64,000 bases of DNA from Lachnospiraceae bacterium (GTDB lineage: Bacteria; Bacillota; Clostridia; Lachnospirales; Lachnospiraceae): NCBI GenBank assembly GCA_024696945.1, contig JAILGF010000075.1:33034-97033 (forward strand). The letters run 5' to 3'. Position numbers and translations under genes: made by a program. The notes under the pieces were generated by a model. It was not told where the DNA came from. It saw only the letters and a list, made by a program, of their open reading frames with translations, and ran no database searches. Of the stretch, positions 45,414-54,356 are shown piece by piece (the first letter of the stretch is position 1; each line of letters opens with the position of its first letter).

Positions 45414-45454
45414 AATTCCATTCCATCCTTTTTGAAATTGTTTATATATCTAAC

Positions 45455-45482
45455 GTCTGCGAAGCAGACTGATGAGGTGCAT
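45455..45482. repeat. Palindrome between atpH and atpA
   Basis: A perfect hairpin GTCTGC-GAA-GCAGAC (45455-45469) runs into TGATGAGGTG, the reverse complement of the CACCTCATCA end found at 42846. It is probably the same element family in opposite orientation. Confidence 0.6.
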
Positions 45483-45488
45483 GCCTTA

Positions 45489-46028
45489 TCACATCACAAC
45501 CTCATCCAGTTTCCTCTTGATTCCGGAAAGTCGTCCGGATACGGTTCCGTCAAGCAGTTTTCCGTCTAGCTCGACCTTGATCCCCGCAAGAACCTTGGGG
45601 TCAATCTTGGCAGTAATGGTAATCTTCTTACCGCTCATTGCGGAAAGCTTGGATTTAAGCGCATTTATCTGGCTGTCGGTAAGTGCTACGGCACTGGTGA
45701 CCACAGCCTCAGAAATATTGTGGTCTGCATTGTAGCGCTTTGTGAAAATCTCGCAGCATCCCTCGTATTCGCCGAGTAATCCGCGCTCACAGAGCAGCTT
45801 TATGAAGGAGACCAGATATTTCTCACAGGAAGCTCCGAAGGCCTTATCTATAAGGCTGAGACGCTCAGCCTTCTTTATGGAAGGCTCAGAAAGCAGACGT
45901 ATATAATCGGGATTATCCCTTAATATCTGCTTGATGGCGAGCATCTGCTCCTGTATGGAGTCCGTGAGTTTTTCTTCTGCAGCGAGGTCGTACAGACTGC
46001 TGCCATATACTCTGGAACGTTCAGTCAT
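45489..46028 (-). CDS. atpH: ATP synthase delta subunit
   Basis: A 179-residue peripheral stalk subunit with VYGSSLYDLAAEEKLTDSI at the N-terminus and the C-terminal signature ITAKIDPKVLAGIKVELDGKLLDGTVSGRL. It links the b subunits to the F1 head. AAAGGAG precedes the ATG. Confidence 0.95.
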   Translation of the reverse strand: MTERSRVYGSSLYDLAAEEKLTDSIQEQMLAIKQILRDNPDYIRLLSEPSIKKAERLSLIDKAFGASCEKYLVSFIKLLCERGLLGEYEGCCEIFTKRYNADHNISEAVVTSAVALTDSQINALKSKLSAMSGKKITITAKIDPKVLAGIKVELDGKLLDGTVSGRLSGIKRKLDEVVM

Positions 46029-46040
46029 CTGTACACTCCT

Positions 46041-46562
46041 TTATGCGTTGCCAACATTGCTTATATATTCATCGATAAGCCTGGTATGATCTTTTTCACT
46101 GATCTCACGTTCGATAACCTTTCCTGCTATTTCCATAGCCATGCTTCCGATCTCATCCTTGAGTTCGTTGACCGCCTTACGTCTCTCCTGAGCGATATCG
46201 GCCTCTGCCTTCTGCCTGATCGCAGTGGCTTCCTGATTAGCGGCCTTTAAGAGCTCATCGCTCTTGGCGGTGGCATTTTTCTGGGCTGCGGCAAGAAGCT
46301 CGTTAGCCTTTTCCTTAGCCTCGAGCATGTTCTGCTCGTATTCGGCTTTGATGGCAGCGGCTTCTTCTTTAGCCTCCTTGGCTTCTCTTATATCGGCATC
46401 GGCTTTAGCCTGGCGCTTTGCCAATATTTCCCTTACGGGCTTAAAGAGAAACTTCTTGATAAGAAGCATCTGGATAAAAAGGTTACAGATCTGAGCTATT
46501 AAGGTCCAGTTGATCGTTACCAGATCCTGTGTGGCAGTTTCTGTTAAGAACATTGGATTCAT
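46041..46562 (-). CDS. atpF: ATP synthase b subunit
   Basis: A 173-residue b subunit with one N-terminal membrane helix (about 15-38, ending LLIKKFLFKPV), then a long charged coiled coil typical of the stator. AAGGAGG precedes the ATG. Confidence 0.95.
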   Translation of the reverse strand: MNPMFLTETATQDLVTINWTLIAQICNLFIQMLLIKKFLFKPVREILAKRQAKADADIREAKEAKEEAAAIKAEYEQNMLEAKEKANELLAAAQKNATAKSDELLKAANQEATAIRQKAEADIAQERRKAVNELKDEIGSMAMEIAGKVIEREISEKDHTRLIDEYISNVGNA

Positions 46563-46605
46563 AGTTTATAACCTCCTTATAAGTGCAAGCTGTATCAACC
46601 TATTA

Positions 46606-46935
<330 letters not shown>

Positions 46936-46951
46936 TTATTCTGACTTTATC

Positions 46952-46977
46952 TGTCATTCTGAGCGAAGCGAAGAATC
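46952..46977. repeat. TGTCATTCTGAGCGAAGCG repeat remnant
   Basis: This short sequence is a dispersed repeat I recognise from other genomes. The expected inverted end is only partly preserved in the following bases (CTCCGGATGACA), so it looks like a decayed copy. It sits between atpB and atpE. Confidence 0.55.
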
Positions 46978-47019
46978 TTAAAATCCTTCCTGCTGTTGCA
47001 CTCCGGATGACATATGGGG

Positions 47020-47787
47020 TCATCCCTCTGCTGCATTCGAAATATATTTCGTTGTCAGCATGCAGAAGATGAATGCCTGCATTACGCCGGAGAACCAGTC
47101 AAAGTAGACCGAAAGCACGGCAGGTATTCCGACATCTAAGAACGGGATCCCCGAGAGAACATCACCGATGACACCGGGAAGCAGTCCGAACAGAGCGGCA
47201 CTTGCGGCAGCCAAGGCTGCATAGATCAGCGAGTTGATAACAAGACCGGATAGGATGTTGCCGAAATGACGGCAGGCCATACCTATGGGAGTTGCCAGCT
47301 CTGACAGTACGTTGAACGGTGTCATTACTGCTATGGGCTCGGTATAACCCTTAAGGTAACCGCCGAATCCGCTCGCCTTGATCTTCTGGTGAGTGATCAT
47401 TATAAAGACCACTATAGCCCATGCGGCTTCCGTATTGAGGTCTGCCGTAGGGCTTCTTACCCCCAGGAGACCGATAAGATTTGAAAAAATACTTGTAGCG
47501 AACAGTGCCGTGACGAAGGGGATAAAGCCTTTAAACTTTTCACCCATGTTACCGATAGTAAAGTTGTCGGCAAGCTCTACGAGCCACTCAGCTACAGCCT
47601 GGCGTTTGCTGATCTTCTCAACCTTCAGGTTATGCGTAAGGAAAATACATAAGCCTGTTATGATGAGCATTACGATCCAGCTTATCAGCATGGTTTCGTT
47701 TATTTCAATCTTTCCGCCAAGCAAAGGGACTTCAAAAGGAAGATCGATGGTCCAGTACACTTTAGGACCGACAATGTTAATGTCCAT
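47020..47787 (-). CDS. atpB: ATP synthase a subunit
   Basis: The 255-residue stator channel subunit with five or six helices. It includes FVTALFATSIFSNLIGL, the region around GYTEPIAVMTPFNVLSELATPIGMACRHFGNILSG (with the essential Arg in MACRHFGN), and a C-terminal helix ending YISNAAEG. It conducts ions to the c ring. AGGAGG precedes the ATG. Confidence 0.96.
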   Translation of the reverse strand: MDINIVGPKVYWTIDLPFEVPLLGGKIEINETMLISWIVMLIITGLCIFLTHNLKVEKISKRQAVAEWLVELADNFTIGNMGEKFKGFIPFVTALFATSIFSNLIGLLGVRSPTADLNTEAAWAIVVFIMITHQKIKASGFGGYLKGYTEPIAVMTPFNVLSELATPIGMACRHFGNILSGLVINSLIYAALAAASAALFGLLPGVIGDVLSGIPFLDVGIPAVLSVYFDWFSGVMQAFIFCMLTTKYISNAAEG

Positions 47788-47812
47788 TTTTTATCTGCTC
47801 CACCTCCTTCTT

Positions 47813-48280
47813 CTAGTTTTTCTTAAATATGATAGAACCGATCTTGATCCCGAGTGAAGGGAAGAGAAGCGGTACTATGCCTGAAATGTAATTAAAACAC
47901 GGTACGAGTATCGCAATGACTATCCATGCGACCTGCATCAGATAACGGTAGGTATAACTGAGCTTCATCCTGTTGCGCGCCCTGTCGGGGTTAGTGTCTG
48001 AAGCAACCTTCTGTACCGTAAGCCCCATCAGAAGGAAATTTAGGAAGGCGACACCGCCGCCGCCTATTCCGCCAAGGGCTATTTTCCAATACTCGAATTC
48101 TGCGTTGTTCTTAATTTCGGGAAAAATGCACATGATAAGGAAAAATATACCGAACATGATACATAAACCCACTATTATATATAGGAAAATATTCTTTAAT
48201 TCTTTTTTCAGAGCGGGGGATATTTTCTTTTGGGGTTCGCCTCCGGTCATAACTTCCGGACTTTTTACCTCTTCGTTCAT
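47813..48280 (-). CDS. atpI: ATP synthase subunit I (AtpI-like)
   Basis: The start at 48280 (MNEEVKSPEV) is preferred over the track start because TAGGAG is well spaced. The 155-residue protein has four hydrophobic helices and a polar N-terminus. AtpI helps assemble the c ring and, with AtpZ, can form a divalent cation channel. Similarity is weak at sequence level, so the name rests on position second in the atp operon, just before atpB. Confidence 0.72.
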   Translation of the reverse strand: MNEEVKSPEVMTGGEPQKKISPALKKELKNIFLYIIVGLCIMFGIFFLIMCIFPEIKNNAEFEYWKIALGGIGGGGVAFLNFLLMGLTVQKVASDTNPDRARNRMKLSYTYRYLMQVAWIVIAILVPCFNYISGIVPLLFPSLGIKIGSIIFKKN

Positions 48281-48325
48281 TAAAACTCCTAAATAAGATA
48301 CCAAAGTATTTGGTATGAGTTTATT

Positions 48326-48589
48326 TTACAGGTGTTTGTTAAAGGACACCTTCTTTTTGTCGTCGTCTTTTTTGTTCTTCTTTGTCTCGGACAAATAGAA
48401 TTTGTATCCTGACATAAATGCTCCGCCTATTCCGAGGATAAGACCGGGGATGAATACCCATTCACCGACTCCGAGGTTGTTGGTCAAAAACCAGCAGGCG
48501 AGGACGCAGAGTATGATCGGGATGATGATGTTCAATCCCAGCTGTCCGAGCATTGATATATTTTTTAATATGTAGGAAAAGTTTTTCAA
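48326..48589 (-). CDS. atpZ: AtpZ-like small membrane protein
   Basis: A two-helix protein (ISMLGQLGLNIIIPIILCVLACWFL and VFIPGLILGIGGAFMSGYKFY) with a charged Lys/Asp-rich tail, matching the AtpZ/AtpI family at the head of the atp operon. The track starts at 48610, but GAGGA at about 48598-48602 points to a TTG start at 48589. This gives 87 residues. It is the first gene after the atp promoter. Confidence 0.75.
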   Translation of the reverse strand: MKNFSYILKNISMLGQLGLNIIIPIILCVLACWFLTNNLGVGEWVFIPGLILGIGGAFMSGYKFYLSETKKNKKDDDKKKVSFNKHL

Positions 48590-48634
48590 TTTATATATCC
48601 TCAAAGACAAAAAAGCCCAACAATAATCTATATT

Positions 48635-48663
48635 ATCATAGCATACTTCTGTTTTTTTTTCAA
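48635..48663 (-). promoter_or_regulatory. Promoter of the atp operon
   Basis: On the minus strand: TTGAAA (48663-48658), a 17-bp spacer and TATGAT (48640-48635) preceded by TGC, an extended -10. Confidence 0.78.
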
Positions 48664-48981
48664 GGAGGAGTTATAATTAAATTTATTTTGCCAATCCTTG
48701 ATGAAAATTTACTTAATCTGCAGCGTATAATAAATCGTTTAATGGTAATAAAGGGCTTTACAATGGCGGATTATATGCTTTTATAGGCCCTTGGTTAAGA
48801 TAATACATGGAAAAAACCGTGATAATTTTGCATAAACGTTGATATTTTAAGGAATAAATGGTTATATATTTTAAATGTATTAAATTGTACCAAAAATAAT
48901 AAAATGTATTTTATCTTATAAAAAATCCACAAAAAAGATCGGATAGGGTATAATTCATAGGGCAGTTTTTTAAAATTTCTA
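48664..48981. other. AT-rich intergenic region between atp and sugar ABC operons
   Basis: This stretch lies between the divergent atp and sugar-transport promoters. It contains a GGAGGAG run without a usable start codon and long A/T runs, and I see no gene, RNA or clear operator. The promoter at 48982-49010 closes it. Confidence 0.5.
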
Positions 48982-49010
48982 TTGACAAAATATAAAAAAA
49001 GTCTTAAAAT
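48982..49010 (+). promoter_or_regulatory. Promoter of the sugar ABC importer operon
   Basis: A perfect TTGACA, a 17-bp spacer and TAAAAT. Confidence 0.82.
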
Positions 49011-49067
49011 GCTAGTAAAAGTTATAAATCGTTTTAGTCTAAGTTGTCCGGAAAGGTTGGATTTATC

Positions 49068-50021
49068 ATGGGAAAAGCAAAGAAAGAAATGGACCTTTTG
49101 ACGGTATCAGCATTAAAAAAGAAAAGAAAAGGAAAGATAGAATTCCTTTACATACTTCCGTTTGTTCTGCTGGTAGCCGTATTTTCATACTACCCGTTAT
49201 GGGGCTGGATATATGCTTTCTTTGATTATAAACCGCCGGCTCCTTTGGAAATGAAAAATTTTGTGGGACTTAAGTGGTTCAAGTACATGATAGATGATCC
49301 CGTTAAGGTTAAGGAAGTCCTGGGAGTTATCAGAAATACTTTTGCAATGAGCGGTATAAGCTTGCTGTTCTCATGGTTCCCGATGATCTTTGCGGTATTC
49401 CTTAATGAGATCAAATGTGTACCCTTTAAGAAGTTCGTACAGACTGTTACAACCCTGCCGAACTTCATAAGCTGGATATTGGTATATTCGGTAGCATTTT
49501 CGGTTCTTTCGAGTACCGGTGCCGTAAACCAGATCCTTCAGAGTTTAGGAGTATTAGACAAACCCAAGCTTTTCCTTCAGTCTTCGGATCACGTTTATTT
49601 TACCCAGTGGCTATGGCTTACCTGGAAGAACGCCGGATGGGCAGCTATCATGTATATTGCGGCCATTACCGGTATAGATGAAGAATTAAATGAGGCGGCC
49701 AGGATCGACGGTGCGTCGCGAATGCAGATCATACGGCATATCACACTCCCGAGTATCCTTCCTACCTATTTTGTGCTTTTGATGCTGAACATCGCGAATT
49801 TCCTGTCAAACGGAATGGAGCAGTACCTGATGTTCTATAACGCATTCAATAAGGAAAGGATCCGAGTTCTGGATCTGTATGTTTACCAGTTGGCGTTTGG
49901 CGGTACAGGACTATATTCATTGTCTACTGCTATCAGTATTCTTAAGAGCGTGGTAAGTGTGACACTTCTTGCAGTTACAAATAAGGTGTCAAAACTTATC
50001 AGAGGCGAAGGATTTATTTAA
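49068..50021 (+). CDS. Carbohydrate ABC permease, LplB/UgpA-like
   Basis: A 317-residue permease with about six helices. The cytoplasmic EAA loop ELNEAARIDGASRMQIIRHITLPSILPT, which docks the ATPase, is intact. GGAAAGG before ATG 49068 favours this start over 49044. It belongs to the MalF/LplB group importing oligosaccharides or polysaccharide fragments. With the second permease and lipoprotein it forms a complete importer except for an ATPase, which such systems commonly borrow from a shared MsmX-type protein. Confidence 0.92.
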   Translation: MGKAKKEMDLLTVSALKKKRKGKIEFLYILPFVLLVAVFSYYPLWGWIYAFFDYKPPAPLEMKNFVGLKWFKYMIDDPVKVKEVLGVIRNTFAMSGISLLFSWFPMIFAVFLNEIKCVPFKKFVQTVTTLPNFISWILVYSVAFSVLSSTGAVNQILQSLGVLDKPKLFLQSSDHVYFTQWLWLTWKNAGWAAIMYIAAITGIDEELNEAARIDGASRMQIIRHITLPSILPTYFVLLMLNIANFLSNGMEQYLMFYNAFNKERIRVLDLYVYQLAFGGTGLYSLSTAISILKSVVSVTLLAVTNKVSKLIRGEGFI

Positions 50022-50025
50022 TGCA

Positions 50026-50044
50026 CGGCTTATGGAATAAGCCG
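50026..50044 (+). other. Hairpin after the first permease
   Basis: CGGCTTAT-GGA-ATAAGCCG, a perfect 8-bp stem 4 bp after the stop, without a T-run. It may protect the 3' end of the first permease message or tune expression of downstream genes. Confidence 0.5.
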
Positions 50045-50050
50045 CGCAGT

Positions 50051-50103
50051 CAGTCTGCGTGATATGTCCGGTTTCGAAGAAACCGAGACCGGTAACGCAG
50101 CAG
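50051..50103 (+). repeat. GTCCG/GGTAACG structured element, copy C
   Basis: CTGCGT pairs with ACGCAG. Inside lie GTC/GAC and a hairpin CGGTTTC-GAA-GAAACCG, leaving unpaired ATAT and CGGTA. The same arrangement with different stem bases occurs at 56469-56518. It lies between the two permease genes. Confidence 0.55.
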
Positions 50104-50113
50104 TTAAATAATT

Positions 50114-50142
50114 GAAAACCCGTAACGGAGTGGAGGGTTTTC
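50114..50142 (+). other. Hairpin before the second permease
   Basis: A perfect 8-bp stem GAAAACCC/GGGTTTTC encloses a loop containing GTAACGGAG, which echoes the GTAACG.AG end of the adjacent element. It ends about 20 bp before the ATG, close to the AGGAGAG ribosome site. Confidence 0.5.
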
Positions 50143-50161
50143 TACATTAGGAGAGAATACT

Positions 50162-51178
50162 ATGGCAGACAATAATATGATACAGGAGCCCGTCATGCAT
50201 ATCGATGATGATGCTCCGAAGAAAAAAGAACTGTCCGAGAGACAGCTTGAAAAATTAGCCGCAAAGCGTAAAGGACCAAAATATAAAACCAGTCTTGGTG
50301 ACAAGCTTATCAGTGTTATTACCTATATAGTATATTCGTTCTTTGCATTTGTGTGCGTATACCCGGTATATTATATTTTTATCAACACCATAAGCAGCAA
50401 TGATTTAAGCCAACGTGGAAAGATACTGTTTTACCCGCAGGAGGTACATTTTAATAACTACAAACAGGTTATGAAATTGCCCGGCCTGTTACATGCTTTT
50501 GAGATATCACTTTTAAGAACAGTTATCGGAACGATATTCACAGTTATAACAGCAGCTTTCCTTGGGTATATGTTTACCAGAGAGACTCTGTGGAAGAAAA
50601 AGCTCTGGTACCGCTTTATCGTTGCAACAATGTACTTTAATGCCGGTATTATTCCTTGGTACCTGACAATGAATAATCTGGGCCTGATCAATAATTTCTG
50701 GGTATATATACTGCCCATGATGGTTCAGCCGTTCTACATCGTACTGTGCAAGACCTTCGTTGAGAGTGTTCCCAAGGAACTTCAGGAGGCAGCGGAGATA
50801 GACGGAGCCGGAACATTAAGGATTTTCTGGAGCATTATACGACCGGTTATAAAGCCCATTCTTGCTACTATAGCAGTTTTCGCGGCAGTAAACCAGTGGA
50901 ATGCTTTCCAGGATACACTGCTTCTTGTTACAGACGACAAGCTGCATACCTTACAGTATAAGCTATGGAATTACATCAATTCCGCAAGCTCACTAAAAGC
51001 CGCTATAAGCAGTGTGGGAAGCTCGGCATCCGCACAGCAGGCACTTGCCCAATCGGCAACCACAACCTCGGTACGTATGACGGTTACCATAATAGTTATC
51101 ACACCTATCATATTGGTATATCCGTTCTTCCAGAGGTACTTTACAAAGGGTATTATGATCGGAGCGGTTAAAGGCTGA
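50162..51178 (+). CDS. Carbohydrate ABC permease, LplC/AraQ-like
   Basis: A 338-residue inner-membrane permease. A charged 50-residue N-terminus precedes about six helices. The EAA loop reads ELQEAAEIDGAGTLRIFWSIIRPVIKPILAT, and the C-terminal FFQRYFTKGIMIGAVKG is typical of the MalG/YtcP group. It pairs with the upstream permease. AGGAGAG precedes the ATG. Confidence 0.93.
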   Translation: MADNNMIQEPVMHIDDDAPKKKELSERQLEKLAAKRKGPKYKTSLGDKLISVITYIVYSFFAFVCVYPVYYIFINTISSNDLSQRGKILFYPQEVHFNNYKQVMKLPGLLHAFEISLLRTVIGTIFTVITAAFLGYMFTRETLWKKKLWYRFIVATMYFNAGIIPWYLTMNNLGLINNFWVYILPMMVQPFYIVLCKTFVESVPKELQEAAEIDGAGTLRIFWSIIRPVIKPILATIAVFAAVNQWNAFQDTLLLVTDDKLHTLQYKLWNYINSASSLKAAISSVGSSASAQQALAQSATTTSVRMTVTIIVITPIILVYPFFQRYFTKGIMIGAVKG

Positions 51179-51235
51179 CGATTATTTACCATATAACCTG
51201 TAGCAATAGCTACACACATTTTATAGGAGGTATTT

Positions 51236-53044
51236 ATGAAAAAAGTAATTGCTTTGTTGCTGTCACTCGTTCTCGTGATCGGCTGTCTTTCAGCTTGTAC
51301 AAGTAACGATAACAATAATAACAGCACAAACACTCCCGGGACTGATTCTAACACAACAAACAACACCAACAACACTGATAACAATCAGACCCAGACAGAT
51401 CCCGGAACATCTACAACAGTAGATAATTCTTCATCCCAGAAGGAACTGCTTACTATCGAAATCTACGATAAGGCAGCTAACTATCAGGGAACACAGACAG
51501 GTTGGTTCGCTCAGGTTGTTAAAGAGAGATTTAACATCGAGCTCAACATCATCGCTCCTCAGGTAGCAGGTGATGCTATTTACCAGACCAGAGTATCAGC
51601 AGGTAACCTTGGCGACATCGTTATCCTTGACCAAAATGAGTTCACAGACTGCTTAGCACAGGGACTTATCAAGGATATCACAAATGAGTACAACAACACC
51701 AAGTACCTCAAGGAATTTGATGATCAGATCATGACATTCAACAACGGTATCCCCGGAAATACATCCGGAAAAGTATACGGCTTCCCTACAGAGATGACCA
51801 ATACTTCACCTAAGGATCGTTCAGAGGATACTATCTACTCAAGCCCTATGCTTCGTTGGGACCTTTATCAGGAGCTCGGCGCACCTGAGATCAAGGACCT
51901 TGACGGACTTCTTGATGTATTAAAGCAGATGAAAGACAAGCATCCTCAGACTGAAGACGGTCTTGACTGCTATCCTTTCGTTCTTTGGGGCGATTGGGAC
52001 AACAACGACAACATGCTCGGTATTGCTAACGTAGTTCAGCTTACTACCTGGTATGGTGACAAGATTAAGGAATCAGCTATCCTTCAGAAGGATGGAACAT
52101 TTACCCCCGTTACAGATAAGAACGGTTCTTACTACAAGATGCTTAAATTCCTCAACAAGGGCTACCAGATGGGCCTTGTAGATCCTGACTCAGCTACTGA
52201 GGACTGGAATATTGTTTGGGGTAAGATGTGTGCAGGTCAGATGTATCTTATGTGGTACAGCTGGCAGGTAGGCGCTTGGAACTCACAGGACAGAATTAAC
52301 AACGGTACAGCTTATATCTTCGTTCCCGTTATGGATCAGACATACTACGCAGATGCAGACGCTTACTACGGAAGCGGACGTATCTGGGGTGTAGGCAGCG
52401 GCGTTAAAGGCGAGAAGTACACCAGAATTATGGAATTCCTTGACTGGTATGCAAGCCCTGAGGCACTTCAGTTCCAGCATGCAGGAATCGAAGGCTTCAA
52501 CTATCGTAAACTTGCTAACGGCAAGTATGAGTCAATCCCTGAGAACGACAGTGCAGATGCAGAGAACAAGGAAATCACAGGTGTTCCTTACTCAGGCGGT
52601 TACAATGATGGTAACAACAAGATCAACCAGTGGATCGTTGGTGCTATTTCTACCAACCCTCTTACCGGTGAGTCATACGCTAAGTCATACTGGCAGAGCT
52701 ACAAGGATGCAACAAGCGGCAAGACCAAGCAGGAATGGGCTGCAAGATTTGGTGCATCTGAGCCTGTAGAGTGGATGAAGAAGAACGGCAAGCTCCTTGT
52801 TAGCCCTAACGTATCTATTACACTTCCTTCCGATACAGTTGATATCGAAGCTAAGCGTAGTCTGTGCAAGCAGGAGATCAAGGATTCTTCATGGCTTATG
52901 ATCTATGCAGAAGACGATGCTACATTTGATGCTCTTTGGGATAATATGGTTAGCAACCTTAACGCATATGGATTCCAGGATCTTTACGCATTCGACGTAG
53001 AGAGAGCTAAACTTGAGAAGGCAGCAAAGGACGCAGTTAAATAA
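51236..53044 (+). CDS. Extracellular solute-binding lipoprotein (LplA-like)
   Basis: A 602-residue lipoprotein. The signal peptide ends in the lipobox LSAC, giving a lipidated cysteine near residue 21. A low-complexity Asn/Thr linker (about 23-65) spaces it from the membrane. The ligand-binding body begins near residue 70 and includes GDIVILDQNEF, RWDLYQELG and GYQMGLVDPDSATEDWN, matching long LplA-type binding proteins for oligosaccharides. A strong AGGAGG precedes the ATG. Codon use is highly regular, suggesting high expression. Confidence 0.92.
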   Translation: MKKVIALLLSLVLVIGCLSACTSNDNNNNSTNTPGTDSNTTNNTNNTDNNQTQTDPGTSTTVDNSSSQKELLTIEIYDKAANYQGTQTGWFAQVVKERFNIELNIIAPQVAGDAIYQTRVSAGNLGDIVILDQNEFTDCLAQGLIKDITNEYNNTKYLKEFDDQIMTFNNGIPGNTSGKVYGFPTEMTNTSPKDRSEDTIYSSPMLRWDLYQELGAPEIKDLDGLLDVLKQMKDKHPQTEDGLDCYPFVLWGDWDNNDNMLGIANVVQLTTWYGDKIKESAILQKDGTFTPVTDKNGSYYKMLKFLNKGYQMGLVDPDSATEDWNIVWGKMCAGQMYLMWYSWQVGAWNSQDRINNGTAYIFVPVMDQTYYADADAYYGSGRIWGVGSGVKGEKYTRIMEFLDWYASPEALQFQHAGIEGFNYRKLANGKYESIPENDSADAENKEITGVPYSGGYNDGNNKINQWIVGAISTNPLTGESYAKSYWQSYKDATSGKTKQEWAARFGASEPVEWMKKNGKLLVSPNVSITLPSDTVDIEAKRSLCKQEIKDSSWLMIYAEDDATFDALWDNMVSNLNAYGFQDLYAFDVERAKLEKAAKDAVK

Positions 53045-53065
53045 GTTTGTTTCACTCCTCATTTT

Positions 53066-53103
53066 TGCAGGGTCCCTTGATCTAATGGGGATCCTGCATT
53101 TTT
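53066..53103 (+). terminator. Terminator of the sugar ABC operon
   Basis: TGCAGGGTCCC and GGGGATCCTGCA pair around a 10-nt loop and lead into TTTTT. Confidence 0.9.
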
Positions 53104-53213
53104 CAATATAATACCGATGTATTACAAGATACTCTGTTGTTTTGATCGGATAATAAGGCATAATGTAAATAGAATAAGGATAGGTTGTAGTGTAAGAGAG
53201 GAAGGTAAGAGAA

Positions 53214-54269
53214 ATGGTCAGCTTGAAGGATATAGCAAAAATGTGTAATGTGTCTCCGAGTACGGTCTCAAATGTTCTTAACGGAAAGAGCAGCATGAGC
53301 GATCAGGTAAAGCAGCGCGTACTTGAGGCAGTAAGGGAGACAGGTTACCAGCCGAATTATTATGCCAGAAATATGAGGACCAACAAGTCCGGGACTATCG
53401 GAATTATAGTTGAGGATCTTTGCCAGTTCAGCTCACCCTTCATTGTGGAGATGATACTGGAATACCTTGAGCAGAAGGGGTACCGTCCGATCCTAATGAA
53501 CCTCAGAATGTATCATAAGCTGAAGAATACAAATATTGAGGACGAGGATACCCTCTGTTCGATCTTAGAGCCGGTCATCCAGCAGATGGATGCGGTTAAG
53601 GTCGAAGGCATTATATATGTGGCTGCTCACTGCAGGATGCTTAAAAAAGTACCGAAGCTTGTCAGCAAGATAAATAACAAGATAGTTTATACTTATGCGT
53701 ATGCCGATGCAAGAGAAAGCAAAAGCATAATAATCGACGATGAAACCGGTGCTAAGGATGTGATAGAATATATCATCTCTAAGGGACATAAGAAAATAGG
53801 CATCATTGCAGGTACTGCCGACAATTTCCATACCATAGCCCGTATAAAGGGCTGCCAGCAGGCATTGTTTAATGCCGGACTACTGTTTAACCCCGATCTT
53901 CTTCTGTACGGCGAGTGGGATATGAAGAGCGGCTATGAGCGTGCAAAGCAGCTCTTGGACAAGGGGATCACAGCTCTCTGGTGCATGAACGACCGTATGG
54001 CTTCGGGAGCATACGGAGCAGCAAGGGAGATGGGACTTGAGGTAGGAAAGGATATCTCGATAGTAGGATTTGATAACCATGAGCTGAGCCGAAGCCTTTA
54101 TCCTCAGCTTACCACCTTGGAGCTTCCGCTATACACGATCGGATACTGCGCAGCACAGGCACTGGTCGAGGAATTAAATAATTCCGATAAGGAAAACAGC
54201 GACATTCAGCCCATGAAATGCAAGGGAAGACTTATAGTCAGAGACTCCGTGTGTGATTTGACAAAATAA
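53214..54269 (+). CDS. LacI-family transcriptional regulator
   Basis: A 351-residue regulator: LacI helix-turn-helix (LKDIAKMCNVSPSTVSNVLNGKSSMSDQVKQRV), hinge region ending YYARNMRTNKSGTIGI, and a sugar-sensing domain (KKIGIIAGTADNFHTIARIKG, ALWCMNDRMASGAYGAAREMG, ISIVGFDNHELSRSLYPQLTT). Its location just downstream of the importer suggests it controls that operon in response to the imported sugar. GGAAGGTAAGAG lies before the ATG. Confidence 0.95.
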   Translation: MVSLKDIAKMCNVSPSTVSNVLNGKSSMSDQVKQRVLEAVRETGYQPNYYARNMRTNKSGTIGIIVEDLCQFSSPFIVEMILEYLEQKGYRPILMNLRMYHKLKNTNIEDEDTLCSILEPVIQQMDAVKVEGIIYVAAHCRMLKKVPKLVSKINNKIVYTYAYADARESKSIIIDDETGAKDVIEYIISKGHKKIGIIAGTADNFHTIARIKGCQQALFNAGLLFNPDLLLYGEWDMKSGYERAKQLLDKGITALWCMNDRMASGAYGAAREMGLEVGKDISIVGFDNHELSRSLYPQLTTLELPLYTIGYCAAQALVEELNNSDKENSDIQPMKCKGRLIVRDSVCDLTK

Positions 54270-54286
54270 GAAAATTTTAGTATAAT
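54258..54286 (+). promoter_or_regulatory. Promoter of gdpP-rplI
   Basis: Perfect TTGACA and TATAAT with a 17-bp spacer, located over the 3' end of the LacI gene. Confidence 0.88.
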
Positions 54287-54287
54287 G

Positions 54288-54327
54288 TGATACGGTTGTG
54301 GATTACTCGAACCGTATCATTTTTTTT
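54288..54327 (+). terminator. Terminator of the LacI gene, overlapping the gdpP start site
   Basis: A 10-bp stem TGATACGGTT/AACCGTATCA is followed by eight T residues. Its left arm begins two bases after the gdpP -10 element, so transcripts started there would lack part of the stem. Confidence 0.88.
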
Positions 54328-54356
54328 ACTGCAGATAAGAATTTTACGGAGTATAT

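Noticed and set aside
48553-48786. 77-residue plus-strand ORF with a GGAGGAG run inside
   Set aside because: It overlaps the atpZ start and atp promoter on the other strand, and there is no ATG, GTG or TTG at a suitable distance after GGAGGAG. The peptide resembles no family.
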